Shown here: one piece after another, positions 23,401 through 29,531 of the stretch
Numbering within the stretch: the stretch's first letter is position 1
Layout of the letters: every line of letters starts with the position of its first letter
Source of the DNA: Bolinopsis microptera
Taxonomy: Eukaryota; Ctenophora; Tentaculata; Lobata; Bolinopsidae
Direction: 5' to 3'
DNA length: 64,000 bases
NCBI RefSeq assembly: GCF_026151205.1
Contig: NC_087080.1
Span: 13,031,337 to 13,095,336, forward strand
Notes under the pieces: model-generated
Databases searched by the model: none
What the model saw: the letters and a program-made list of their open reading frames with translations, nothing else
Told to the model about the DNA's origin: nothing
Program-made: the position numbers and the translations under genes

Positions 23401-26400
23401 ATGTAATATTTCAATATTATAGTAAACATTAACCAGTGTACCAAAAGCTGGTCCCCAAACAAACAAAAATCGTCCGGTCGTTTGTGACATAAATGATCCT
23501 GTGCTCTTTTCTTACAACGCATCTTGTCACACAAATGTTTTGGTAGAAAAGCTGAATACTGCATATGAGTGTATTCTAACTGATGAATAACCAGATAGTT
23601 TCCCTTTACTTCCTCAAAACACCGATACAATATTACTTCTGCTACATAAGCATCCTGGTGTTCTTTTTCTTGGACATTCATACCCTCAAGGACTTCATTC
23701 TGAGGGAGTCTATCAATATACTTTGATTCTGGTATGGGTGGCATCATTATTAGTACTCGAGTACCATCTTTCTGCCAACATTTCTCCAGAATTTGTTTAC
23801 CGATAGTTTCCTCAATTCTTTTACGTAATGTGGAGGGTAGATTCATAGCCTGTTTGAAATGTAATAGATTCTAGTTAGGTAAATGGTTTATGATACTTTT
23901 TCTCAGTCTAATTATGTATTTAAACTCAGCTGAATAATTTGTTAATGAATTGGTGCAAATAAAATAAAAAGGATCAATGGTTCAAGATTAATCGCATCCC
24001 TCTTGATCTGAATTCATCACTACACAAACCAATGTTTTTAAATTTCAAAATTCAAATAAACTTTACATCAATGTATTACAGTTATATTTAGAAAAGACCA
24101 CAATATCTCCTGTTAGGCAAAAACATGGAAAATGAGAGCTAGAAAAATATTCTTGAGACTCAACACTACCAGACTGCAGCTGGAGTGAGAAACATTATGT
24201 AAACATAGTAAAATTTATTTCGGCTGAACCAAAACACGGTGGTAAAACCATAATTACATTGGTGCCGACCCTACATAAAATACATAATTTGAATCATTAA
24301 TAAATAATCAAGAAAACAAATTAAAATGTATACGATACCTTCTTGCTACTACTCCACAGACTGTCACGACATATCAAAAAAACAACATAATCATATATAT
24401 TACTAGTATCACCCGGCCTTCGGCCGGGATTTTACTGCCGCAGTTAAAAAGGGTAGGATTATTTACCCGCTGAGTCAAAACCCGCATTAGGTGAGCAATT
24501 CTATTCGGAGTGCCCTCACACGTATCCAATAGTATTTTAAAACATAATCGCATATAAATCAGTTTTTTCGCATGAATAATTAAGTCATTTTTAGGCACCA
24601 CATTCCATGATCACAGGGTCCGTACACCCTGTACCACGACTATTACACCTCATCACTCCCGTCTTGAACCGCTTTCCATTTTTAAGTGGACTGAGATAAT
24701 TATATATAGAGTGACTATCGAGGGCCGAGGTAGTATCGAGAAAGTAGCTAGAGCGAATTGAAAAGAAACAACACAGATACAATCTTAGTACTTTAATACG
24801 AAAAACATAAGCTCGGTTGACAAAGCACTGTAGTTACTCCTGAACAAGTACCATTCCAAAAAACAAAAAAAGCTAAACTGCTGAACTAACTGAAATATCT
24901 AAAATCAACCCACTCTGACAGCAATTCCCAAACTCTCCAGTCTCGCAGTAACAGATCAACGTACCAACGTAGGCACGGGTTACACTAGTTATATAATGAT
25001 ATATAAGATCACACACCATGCTGTACAGCTGCAATACATTATTACGTAATATTATAGCTGTCTGTTTGGACTATAGTGATAGAGTTCATACGACAATATA
25101 ATGCGTGTTATCGAATATAATAGGCGGGTTTATACTTTTGCATTTCAACTACGATAGTGAAGTCCTGGCCGTAGGCACGGGTAACACTAGTAATATATAA
25201 GACCACACAGAATGCTGTATAGCAATACATTATTACGTAATATGAAATATTATATTGATTCTAGAACCTTCTCTAGAGGTCAACTCAAAGTTTTATTTAG
25301 TATTTAGGTAATTGTTTTCTGCAGTAGATATCGATATAATTTACTTGTTATGTTTGATTTCCAGCTCGTTCATCGTAGTTTTATGATAGTAAATTTGTAT
25401 AAATATCATAACCTTTCAATATGGACATAAACTACTAATGTAATATTAATATAGTTTAAGTTTTTGTCCCAGACTTTTCTCTATTTTCAATGTACATCAT
25501 TAAACATGGACATGTCCAGTTCATTGTCTTATTATTTACTAGTGCACCTTGATCAAACATGCGTAGTAGGATTACTGACGAATACACTCTGACTCTGGAG
25601 ATTTCCAAATAGAGAAATAGAGATCAGGATTACTTGTATGACTTCATAGTAGCTACACCCGGAAAAGGTCTGACATAATTCTACAGATGATAAGTTATCA
25701 CTATGTTTCACTCATCCATCCTTCCTTGGATCTTTTAATAACCATACTGATTTTCAGTCTAATAGCACTGTCCATTTGCCCACCATAGGGGTTACAAAGC
25801 ACAGTGTATCTTGTGGGAACCTTTTACAATATCATAGTGCTCAACCAGAACAAAAGTAGATAAAACAGAATGTGAGTAACTGCAAGATAATATATTCATG
25901 TAATGAGTCAGAGTGTGTATAGCTGCCGAGGTGCTTATTACCACAGCGGCAAACATAAAACAATAGCTGAACCGGGGTTTACAATGCAATATTTACCCCG
26001 CAGTATCTGCAGCTTTGTTTAGTCTGTTATACCAGCATTTTAGTCTCACACACTCTCTATTAAGACGTGCTTATGCTTGTGCTTGTGTGACGTGTTTGTG
26101 TGGCGTGTTTGTTTGCAATGTTGTGGTAAACTTTCTTCTGACGTCACCGGAGTTACTGGTTATTACGTCACAGAACGTTCTACATTAATTCACTTTCTTT
26201 CCTTATCAGCTGTTCGAATGTTGCAGATATGTAAACACTAGCAGTACCTTCATTGTCATTTCTCTGTCATGAACTAATATTTTCAGTTTCGATCTTCCTT
26301 TTCATTATATTACTTGATATTAATGAAGAGGGTTCATCCAGAATCCAGATACCGCCAACAATATTGTAGAATATTAATTTGGAGTATTTCCCGACATCTT

Positions 26401-27427
26401 CTCTAGCAAAATCTTATTAAAAAGAGTCATGCTCTGTAATTACGTCTTTGTGTTGCAATATTTAATCGGTTTGTTGTGAACTTACTGACTCATTATAGAG
26501 TGAAACAATGATATGGCCCCACAAATGACCCTCGTGTATGTCCAGTCTATAATGTCCAATATTAGGGGCTATATTTATCTAATTCTAATGATATTGCTGT
26601 TTCGTCTTTATTACACTGATACAGTTTGTATATCACTGTTCAGTTGCTCTCGTCTTGTAGAGACCTACTTTACAGCAATAGTAGAGCAGTGATATAATAT
26701 AGAGCAGTGTGCTATACATTTGAAACCCAATTTAGTAATTGCGGTGTTGTTTCGTTTGTATTGATGAGAAGTACTTCATGTCAAGTTCAATAATTTGATT
26801 GCAAGTTTGGTGTTCTCATCACAGATTGTGCGTCTAGTATTTTTTGTATTACCTAATGTGTCAAACTTTGTGTATCGGTGTTAAAAAGGTAAATTCCTTC
26901 ACAAAATTATGTTCCTTGTTTTGAGCTTATTGTGAACGTGAATAAGTAACTTGTTTTATAATAAGTTTGTTTTTAGGTGATTTGTACAATACTTAAATAG
27001 CTCTTAAAATGAGTATTTAAGAAATTATATGATGCATCAAAACTCATTTTGCACGTCTTTTTAAGCGATAATATGGATTTTTACAGTCACAACAATTACC
27101 ACGTCTATTCAGCAAATTATGTCTTCCTGTCTTCCAGTTCTTTGCGATTTTAATGAATGAAGCATACTCAGAATATCATGAGTGTTTTAAACAATTAAAC
27201 ATCATACTCAGAATATTACAAGTGTTTAAAACACATTGTCAATGACAATATTTCCAGATCCTGTGGTAATGACAGATGGACACACATACGAGCGAGCTAA
27301 TATTACAGAGTGGCTCTGTGCTGGCAACTGCAGATCTCCATTTACCAACACCACTCTGTCCACTAAGTCCATTGTGTCTAATCACAACTTGAGGAATATC
27401 ATCGAGACTGTTTTCTTTTTAGATTGA
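5460..27427 (+). CDS. WDSUB1: WDSUB1-like WD40-SAM-U-box protein, ten exons
   Basis: Joined coding exons: 5460-5547, 5755-5907, 9095-9265, 10056-10244, 14704-14841, 14989-15090, 15219-15349, 15642-15717, 19552-19689, 27258-27427. All junctions are GT-AG and phase-compatible, giving 1356 nt (451 residues, ATG to TGA; human WDSUB1 is about 476). WD40 blades cover roughly residues 15-315 with signatures such as SGSSDQTICI, DYLVKLWYVD, SYDKTVVIW and CSSDKTVKLW. A SAM-like segment (VNNWLGRLLPG onward) covers about 325-375, and a U-box about 383-451 (IPNEFLCPISMEIM, then DPVVMTDGHTYER). U-box proteins are E3 ubiquitin ligases; WDSUB1's substrate is not known to me. The U-box is split after its first strand by a 7.6 kb intron. 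Introns 2, 4, 8 and 9 are enlarged by transposons, minisatellites and antisense genes. Exon 4 begins inside a minisatellite. Confidence 0.85.
5940..6029 (+). repeat. 10-bp tandem repeat (CAGTACATTA-type), left part
   Basis: Repeats of CAGTACATTA/CAGTACATGC in WDSUB1 intron 2. The same repeat resumes at 8707-8770 beyond the foldback element, so the element inserted into a pre-existing array. Confidence 0.85.
6030..8706. mobile_element. Foldback transposon with ~0.72-kb inverted ends, in WDSUB1 intron 2
   Basis: The ends read AGGGCCTGTCGTGATATC and its reverse complement. The arms (about 6030-6766 and 7988-8706) are inverted copies that stay near-identical over most of their length: the 67-codon ORFs within them translate identically, and one arm carries an 11-bp indel near the inner end. 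A ~1.2 kb unique centre lies between. The element sits in a CAGTACATTA array, so a target duplication cannot be told from the array itself. Near-identity of the arms implies recent insertion or gene conversion. The centre carries two coding-like pieces. Confidence 0.85.
7269..7906 (+). CDS. Coding-like segments in foldback centre, transposon-encoded
   Basis: Two segments look coding: 7269-7486 or so (starting MKFSSLIGEPLELPQT) and about 7733-7862 (FRKLKKLHATMKKIRN and following, ending near KFSDPR). A GT-AG intron from about 7481 to 7731 would join KANIF to RKLKKLH in a helical, charge-rich domain. From memory this resembles the N-terminal region of repetitive transposon-associated proteins common in cnidarian genomes, with a VLQ..LLLR start and a KL.KL repeat. 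No catalytic transposase domain is visible. The product would be a fragment or an accessory protein of the foldback element. Identity is tentative. Confidence 0.4.
8707..8770 (+). repeat. 10-bp tandem repeat (CAGTACATTA-type), right part
   Basis: Continuation of the array at 5940-6029, split by the foldback element. Confidence 0.85.
9775..10085 (+). repeat. 40-bp minisatellite carrying a splice acceptor
   Basis: About eight units whose core reads GTGTATAAGTTACTTACC then CTCAGGAATG, with two variant classes (TTGTCCGGA and CAATGTTGCGTA). The last unit runs into WDSUB1 exon 4: the acceptor TTACCCTCAG before 10056 and the exon start GAATGTTGTCTGG are themselves unit sequence. Each upstream unit therefore holds an equivalent CAG acceptor. 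Confidence 0.85.
10410..10555 (-). mobile_element. Helitron-like 3' terminus
   Basis: On the minus strand the sequence is a GC hairpin CCCGGCCGAAGGCCGGG followed by TTACACTAGT. A strong hairpin about 5-11 bp before CTAG with insertion before T is the known 3' end of Helitrons. About 140 bp from this end matches 24403-24540, so both belong to one dispersed family. No Rep/helicase gene is seen and the 5' end was not located. Confidence 0.55.
10757..10982 (+). repeat. 17-bp tandem repeat (AGTGTCCTCTACTGCAC)
   Basis: About 13 units with CTC/CTA variation in WDSUB1 intron 4. The overlapping ORFs in all three frames are by-products of the repeat. Confidence 0.9.
10983..12630. other. Intronic sequence without recognised genes
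   Basis: AT-rich WDSUB1 intron 4 sequence. A short CTGCTGAACAAA-type tandem lies at about 11855-11895. Nothing coding is apparent on either strand. Confidence 0.5.
12632..13636 (-). CDS. Intronless seven-transmembrane receptor (class A-like GPCR)
   Basis: Single 334-residue ORF with seven hydrophobic segments. TM1 is at about 17-40 (PINIPLCILVLAVCSTVL), TM2 about 48-73, TM3 about 88-113, TM4 about 130-152, TM5 about 200-226, TM6 about 245-268, TM7 about 290-312, then a basic C-tail rich in Arg. An acidic extracellular N-terminus (MENTDDDDAEP) precedes TM1. After TM3 the segment VLRTVKISFPF occupies the place of the DRY region, and in TM7 LLTPLII stands where NPxxY is expected, so key class A motifs are degenerate. 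This is an orphan receptor; ligand cannot be predicted. It lies antisense inside WDSUB1 intron 4. A decayed relative lies in intron 8, suggesting local expansion of a receptor family. Confidence 0.75.
   Translation of the reverse strand: MENTDDDDAEPWKSFFMFVAPINIPLCILVLAVCSTVLTYYWRNRGTLTNTLFLLITAADLITCVGHLILMMCCVLMSRDIIPLPISAKVCAVIHTLLSLLGYASSIFLNMILAVLRTVKISFPFHQVKVGTLMIAVTLLVGVLVVLSVFDVWCMFFNMYCVPWLFLWDHVEMSFVGHHLLEFISHFIHSLNLKSREMIRSVLVGWIYLAPIGVVMICLVTQFIVTWHRARARDPDHPVVTDWSRVNTTVSILSAVFLVCNSGIAIIQICYRMYGDDVFPGSFAWAVCKLMISTTLPLLNALLTPLIILARSRELRRNVMMMIRRVLRFPPPAN
13725..14045. repeat. Two diverged tandem copies of a ~185-bp unit
   Basis: A block containing ATCGTCTCAATTTGAAATTT and ACCAATCACC occurs at about 13750-13790 and again at about 13948-13983, each followed by similar AT-rich sequence with CTTTCTCACA and TTTTATAGAAAA. 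This looks like an old local duplication upstream of the GPCR. Confidence 0.6.
14126..14215 (+). repeat. Possible tRNA-derived SINE fragment
   Basis: ATGTGGCGCAGCTGGTTAG resembles a tRNA 5' half with an A box (GGCGCAGCTGGTTAG), and AGCGAGTGAATCCCG about 50 bp later resembles a B box. No complete tRNA cloverleaf is apparent. A SINE head is the likely reading. Confidence 0.4.
16010..16150. promoter_or_regulatory. Cluster of CACGTGACGTCA-type E-box/CRE composites
   Basis: Four copies of TCACGTGACGT(T/A/C)A occur within 140 bp, two of them with the full CACGTGACGTCA combination of an E-box (CACGTG) and a CRE (TGACGTCA). They lie just beyond the 3' end of the decayed GPCR. Related CACGTGACTAATAACTAT copies recur at 18925-19010, and similar sites lie in the arms of the foldback element. 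They may simply be tandem repeats. Confidence 0.35.
16151..17723 (-). pseudogene. Decayed GPCR interrupted by a G-run element
   Basis: Receptor pieces run in order on the minus strand. 17723-17260 encodes an N-terminus with a possible N-glycosylation site (ESNVT), TM1 (LIGLLGNISAVLYF, a GN signature), TM2 and TM3. TM4 and ECL2 continue in another frame (RAIAAGYAAFIIATDV, then SYGAYAATSSCCGLNF). TM5 continues in a third frame (STGLPVFCYSV) and is cut by the element at 16544-17081. 16543-16151 encodes the rest of TM5, TM6 and TM7 with an intact NPVVY motif. At least two frame changes plus the insertion indicate a pseudogene, though unusual introns or assembly errors cannot be excluded. Removing the insert and one target copy restores continuity through TM5 (YSVFMWHR). 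It lies antisense in WDSUB1 intron 8. Confidence 0.7.
16544..17081. mobile_element. 538-bp G-run-terminated inverted-repeat element
   Basis: The left end is a run of 19 G followed by TCCAAGGGGAACTTTGGGG; the right end is its inverse, with 7 C. It is flanked by a perfect 6-bp duplication AACACT (16538-16543 and 17082-17087). The interior is made of GGGGAACTTT/AAAGTTCCCC inverted motifs and an 11-bp tandem (ATTATTCAAAA) at about 16668-16760. No coding capacity. It interrupts TM5 of the GPCR pseudogene. Confidence 0.8.
17706..18442 (+). repeat. 20-bp minisatellite (TAGACTATGTCGTGGTGTAC)
   Basis: About 36 tandem units with frequent GTGC/GTAC and TCG/TTG/CTG variants. One edge merges with the 5' end of the GPCR pseudogene's first recognisable exon, whose first bases (TCTAGTATTCC) resemble the unit, so the array may have grown from that exon boundary. 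Confidence 0.95.
18568..18629. repeat. Perfect 62-bp palindrome
   Basis: Two 31-base arms, the left starting AGTTTTAATGAACAAAATAT, are exact reverse complements with no spacer. A purely AT-rich cruciform-capable sequence; it could be a MITE remnant. Confidence 0.9.
19486..19535 (+). repeat. 9-bp tandem (ATGACCGAT)
   Basis: Five to six units directly before the acceptor of WDSUB1 exon 9. Confidence 0.8.
19760..19872 (+). repeat. 9-bp tandem (GGTAACTAT)
   Basis: About twelve units of GGTAACTAT in WDSUB1 intron 9, beginning roughly 70 bp after the exon 9 donor. Each unit contains GTAACT, which resembles a weak splice donor. Confidence 0.85.
20123..22082 (-). pseudogene. NERD nuclease-superfamily I helicase, one in-frame stop
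   Basis: A minus-strand frame is open from about 22082 to 20123 except for a single TAA at 20869-20867; the frame is identical on both sides (NYIDPENG, stop, then PIVFSDGLKGYFG). The start of the segment, GECDFVVVG...FEVKG, is the NERD (nuclease-related) core with the D and E-x-K residues of the PD-(D/E)XK fold. Next come Walker A GPAGSGKT (about 21390), a Walker B-like YIFLDDYQQL (about 21040), a stretch ending LRNTYEVSS, and a motif VI-like AISRARVYSSV (about 20260), typical of UvrD/Rep-like superfamily I helicases. A nonsense change, a readthrough codon or a base error could explain the stop. The upstream part is at 23388-23846, but no clean splice joins the two. Lies antisense in WDSUB1 intron 9. 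Confidence 0.75.
22207..23046 (+). CDS. LINE ORF1-like RNA-binding protein, orphan
   Basis: A 279-residue ORF from ATG at 22207 (the frame is open upstream without another ATG). The N-terminal ~130 residues are helical and coiled-coil-like, rich in K/E/Q (DQIKQQQEQLDSF). A central domain begins RSKNFIIYGVPE, the RRM-like start seen in ORF1 proteins of many non-LTR retrotransposons, and a C-terminal segment (RSKEERAAHQKLV, then YHYIRDGKIFSVDKVKV) matches the C-terminal domain that follows it. Such proteins are nucleic-acid chaperones packaging LINE RNA. No endonuclease/reverse transcriptase ORF follows, so it is a truncated insertion or a domesticated ORF1. It lies between the two parts of the NERD-helicase gene, on the opposite strand. 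Confidence 0.7.
   Translation: MDFSVEHLNRFEKELSSAMNEILKMSKAQSVTELNHARLMAVNKDPLATAVENLSKLMTSNLELCKCAASTIDKLKSDQLNYQKDQIKQQQEQLDSFKTTVHTEMKTAWSDIVKKNCETTTSTPSINSIKTAVKTVVEDDIRSKNFIIYGVPENYSPDPHLVAEEVIELIWESSGCDPKVVAANSIGTKTTSGSGKPRPIKVTLACAESVKMVLARARNLKKSKCTAYHTWYITPDRSKEERAAHQKLVVKVKEMITDEPTKYHYIRDGKIFSVDKVKV
23388..23846 (-). CDS. Putative N-terminal part of the NERD-helicase protein
   Basis: A 152-residue ORF starting MNLPSTLRKRIEE. Its distal part (QLEYTHMQYSAFLPKHLCD, then a Cys/His/Lys-rich run ending CHKRPDDF) sits just before the expected NERD core and reads as the beginning of the protein continued at 22082. The last ~25 residues (from CLFGDQ) are probably intronic or inserted sequence. 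The donor that would match the phase of the NERD exon (within GATTTTTGTTTG) would create a stop at the junction, so either a small exon is missing from this reading or the gene was broken by the insertion carrying the LINE ORF1. Cys and His residues near the end could bind metal; this is not established. Confidence 0.5.
   Translation of the reverse strand: MNLPSTLRKRIEETIGKQILEKCWQKDGTRVLIMMPPIPESKYIDRLPQNEVLEGMNVQEKEHQDAYVAEVILYRCFEEVKGNYLVIHQLEYTHMQYSAFLPKHLCDKMRCKKRAQDHLCHKRPDDFCLFGDQLLVHWLMFTIILKYYIRIR
24403..24545 (-). mobile_element. Helitron-like 3' terminus, second copy
   Basis: Near-copy of 10410-10555: minus-strand hairpin CCCGGCCGAAGGCCGGG followed by TGATACTAGT, then shared sequence including TTTACCCGCTGAGTCAAAAC and CGGAGTGCCCTCAC. 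Similarity to the first copy stops after about 140 bp, as expected for a family sharing only its 3' end. Confidence 0.55.
24950..25250 (+). mobile_element. Tandem pair of Helitron-like + strand ends
   Basis: Two sites, at about 24985-25000 and 25166-25190, read GTAGGCACGGGT(T/A)ACACTAGT. Each is followed by similar sequence (ATATATAAG, CACACA, ATGCTGTA, GCAATACATTATTACGTAAT), so the flank was duplicated too. The ACACTAGT ending matches the family at 10410 and 24403, but the upstream hairpin is decayed. Confidence 0.35.
25480..25625 (-). pseudogene. Relic of a second NERD-helicase C-terminus
   Basis: On the minus strand, 25617-25560 translates to LYLEISRVRVYSSVILLRM, nearly the same as the motif VI region of the helicase at about 20270-20225 (LYLAISRARVYSSVILLSM). 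Flanking homology fades quickly. This is the remnant of a paralogous copy about 5 kb away, so the helicase gene was once duplicated locally. Confidence 0.7.
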
Positions 27428-27732
27428 ACTTTTATTTTGTTTGTTTTCAGATGTTCGGTTTGCCGTTTGATCACTTTCTATAGTTTTCTTTCAGATCAGA
27501 TAATTCGAGTTTGTAGTGTTTAATGTTTGCGTTTAAGTCAGAGGTTTTTATCGCTTTTCCTGCTATTTTGAGGCAGTTTAAAATCTTGTTATGTTTCAAA
27601 TGTATTGTAACTTTGTAATGTTTATTGCTTTTAGATAATAACATTGTTAAATATCAGCTGTCCGAGACGAAAGGGAAACTCGTTAGCTTTTCGTTTTAAA
27701 GCGATTTCTCGACGGTTATCACCTCTCTAGAT

Positions 27733-29124
27733 GATGCTTAAAACATTTGGCCTGTATTCAATTTGTTTACTAAATGCAATAGGGTTTTTCGGCCACACCC
27801 TTTTCTAGGTTTTCTGTCAGTCTCTCGAATTTTTGTATTTCGGCCCAGGAAGGTGGTAGAGACTTTTCTGATACACCAAAATGTACCTGATACACCAAAA
27901 TATACCACATTTATATACAACTTATGAAGCAACATATACTTCAAAATGCTTATTTTCGGAATTATGGCCGAAAACCGGTTCATATTTTCATAAATTACGT
28001 CAGCAAGTTTTTGAGCAAATTTTGAAGACCTCAGCTAGGCCCACACCAGCAAGGCCCAGACTCGCTGTACCATTCGCCAAATTTGCTGCACTCCTGCCGC
28101 ACGTTAAGTATTTTCAGGCAAGTGCGGAATCTCACTTTTCGCAAAATCTTCTTAAATCTTTAAATGGTGCCTCTGAACCGAACCAAATTGTTGTTTTCAA
28201 ATCAAAGTTTTCCTTGGCACCAATTTCGCCAAAATGTGATCACCAAAATTCAACTTAAAACTTTTAATTCATTCATACCATGAAACCACGATACCAGGAA
28301 TACCGGACCTAAAATAATTCCGTACTGGGTCCGGACCAGATTGTCGACCGACAACCGACCAGTACCCCACTTTATAATTATAAATGCTTTCTTGGGACAC
28401 AGTGAGAGTCTCACTGTGTCCCAAAACATCAATTATATGATCGACCCACTCAAAAGAGCGAAAACAGATTATTATAATAATTGATTTCACTGGATATTGG
28501 TCTGTAATCCCTGGATCTGTTGGCCACAGTTTAATTTAGCTCAATACCGCAGTGGTTGGTTGATGGTTCCCTATTCAGAATGACCCCATATTCTTTTTCA
28601 TGCAGTCACATATCAGATTTTCTCATCGTATGATAATGCGTGTCATTCCCTCGTCAAGCCAAAAGCATTTTCGGCCATTATTCCGTAAATAAGCATTTTA
28701 AGGTATATGTTGCTTCATAGGTTGTAATAAATATGGCTATCAGGCACATTTGGGTGTATAGGAAAAGTCTCTACGACCTTCCTTGGCAGTGGCGTAACGA
28801 AGGGCCCTGCTGTTAGGGGGGCACCAAATCGTCGTTTGAATGTGGGACAATTTCGAAAACTTAACTAAAGTACGTTTTGCTCTAGATACACACTTTTTTA
28901 GAGATTTTACCGGCGTATCCTCTAAAATCACCTAATTTGTTCAATTTTAGGGAGGGGCACCAAAAGGGGAGGGGGCGCCAACAGGCAACGTTACGCCACT
29001 GTTCGACGGAATACAAAAATTCCAAGTACCGCAAAACCATAGCAATTAAGGGTCAAGGGTGCGGCCGAAAAATCCCCTATTGCATTTATTACAAATGTTA
29101 TACAGGCAAGATCATTTAAGCATC
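27733..29124. mobile_element. Inverted-repeat element with ~240-bp arms
   Basis: The left arm (27733-27975) pairs with the right arm split into 28668-28784 and 29004-29124. Shared inverted segments include GATGCTTAAA...GCCTGTAT, AATGCAATAGGG, TTTTTCGGCC and TATGAAGCAACATATAC. The right arm is interrupted by a MITE at 28785-29003. The centre (about 27980-28660) has no convincing gene; the 125-codon ORF at 27881-28258 starts in the arm and shows no recognised domain. Confidence 0.65.
28785..29003. mobile_element. CAGTGGCG-type MITE nested in the inverted-repeat element
   Basis: Ends are CAGTGGCGTAACG and CGTTACGCCACTG, exact 13-bp inverted repeats. Flanking octamers TTCCTTGG and TTCGACGG match at 5 of 8 positions, compatible with an old 8-bp duplication. 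CAGTG-type ends suggest a hAT-derived MITE. The interior contains GGGGGGCACC and GGGGGCGCCAACAGG blocks related to the repeat at the window start. Confidence 0.6.
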
Positions 29125-29531
29125 AATTTGAACTCAGGTTGGGTTAGTTGAGTTTAATATTACATTTGTTTACAGTTTTAGTACCTTCAAGTCACGTACT
29201 TCAAGTCACGTACAGACTTCGTGACGTTTTACTTAATTTTTTAGGATTTATTACTAGTTTTTGAGGTCAAATAGTTGATATGATGGCGCAGCACGCGCGT
29301 ATAAGACGCTCTATTATAGATTTCACGATTTCGTCTTTTAACGAATTCTTGCTTTATGGACAGTCAATGTGGCCGGGGCCTTATTTAGTGTTTTTTTGGA
29401 GAATGGAATGTGGAAATTATGCAAACAATTTGTCTAACAACCTCACGATATGAACACGTCCCATTGCCGTGTTGCATGCTCATACTGCATTCCGACTGTT
29501 GCTAACTTCTCTGTCTCACTCAGCAGTGTAT

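Larger units (their letters stand above)
23847..27257. other. WDSUB1 intron 9, repeat-rich, no intact gene
   Basis: Apart from Helitron-like ends and a helicase relic listed separately, I see no coding region on either strand. Sequence is AT-rich with scattered short repeats. Confidence 0.5.
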
